Shown here one piece after another: positions 23,308 through 23,465 of a stretch of DNA of 23,465 nt; positions within the stretch are counted from its first letter, which is position 1; each line of letters opens with the position of its first letter. Origin of the DNA: Victivallales bacterium (GTDB taxonomy: Bacteria; Verrucomicrobiota; Lentisphaeria; Victivallales; Victivallaceae); NCBI GenBank assembly GCA_019038735.1, contig JAHOYW010000005.1, positions 1 to 23,465 of the forward strand, read 5' to 3'. A model generated the notes under the pieces. That model made no database searches. It was not told where the DNA came from and was given only the letters and a program-made list of their open reading frames with translations. The position numbers and the translations under genes are program-made.

Positions 23308-23465
23308 ATGGAAATCTTTAATAACATCTTTATACAGTTAATTCTACTCTTGACATTCCTTAGCTTATCCGCCATATTCTCAGGCTCGGAAACCGCTTTG
23401 TTTTCTCTTAGTCGGGCCCGTTTGCTTAGTTACAAAGAATCGTCAGATCATCGACAGCGGACCGT
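23308..23465 (+). CDS. CNNM/DUF21-domain membrane protein (hemolysin/CorC family), N-terminal part
   Basis: Only the first 52 residues are in the window. A hydrophobic first helix (FIQLILLLTFLSLSAIF) leads into SGSETALFSLSRARL, the signature of the DUF21 transmembrane domain shared by CNNM/CorB magnesium transporters and proteins annotated as hemolysins. The family usually continues with CBS domains and a CorC-HlyC domain, which lie beyond the window. The ATG at 23308 has GGAG at 23293-23296. Transport of magnesium is the best-supported role of the family. Confidence 0.9.
   Translation, partial: MEIFNNIFIQLILLLTFLSLSAIFSGSETALFSLSRARLLSYKESSDHRQRT

Overview
This window comes from a bacterium with a Gram-negative-type envelope. 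It encodes type IV pilus motor and platform genes, acetate fermentation genes and ordinary bacterial housekeeping genes, at moderate to low GC. The gene mix would fit a PVC-type lineage such as Lentisphaerota, but that is a low-confidence guess.

Left part (1-7143, mostly + strand): the 3' half of GAPDH (gap), a hairpin terminator, and phosphoglycerate kinase (pgk) with its own strong terminator. Next is a 559-base gap that holds a likely terminator-bounded small transcript and a clear promoter for a solitary alkaline-phosphatase-superfamily gene. folK then lies on the opposite strand and overlaps that gene's tail. fmt, RNase G (rng) and the ribosome-rescue hydrolase arfB follow on +.

Middle accessory region (7144-8688): an Mrr-type restriction endonuclease sits between the convergent genes arfB and pta. 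Its reading frame is broken by three tandem copies of a 20-bp unit; one copy or four copies would restore the frame. The locus is flanked by two inverted copies of a roughly 210-225 nt element that begins immediately after the arfB and pta stop codons. The two copies share a nearly identical outer 38-nt block, identical or near-identical loop sequences, and stems whose bases differ in a compensatory way, so they look like copies of a structured RNA or folded single-strand DNA. Loop and linker motifs recall the HEARO/omega-RNA class, but no IscB or TnpB gene is present. This is the most unusual part of the window.

Right part (8689-22930, all - strand, thirteen genes): reading with transcription, two PilB/GspE-type ATPases, pilT, pilC, a mannose-1-phosphate guanylyltransferase, a type III pantothenate kinase (coaX), a divergent trpF, ilvH, a small two-helix membrane protein, an XPB-type helicase overlapping its Bax1-like nuclease partner, and then ackA-pta behind a candidate promoter. 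Most spacings are short or overlapping, so the pil-to-bax1 block may be one long transcription unit.

Right edge: a divergent intergenic region with candidate promoters in both directions and a small heptanucleotide repeat leads to the start of a CNNM/DUF21 membrane protein that runs off the window.
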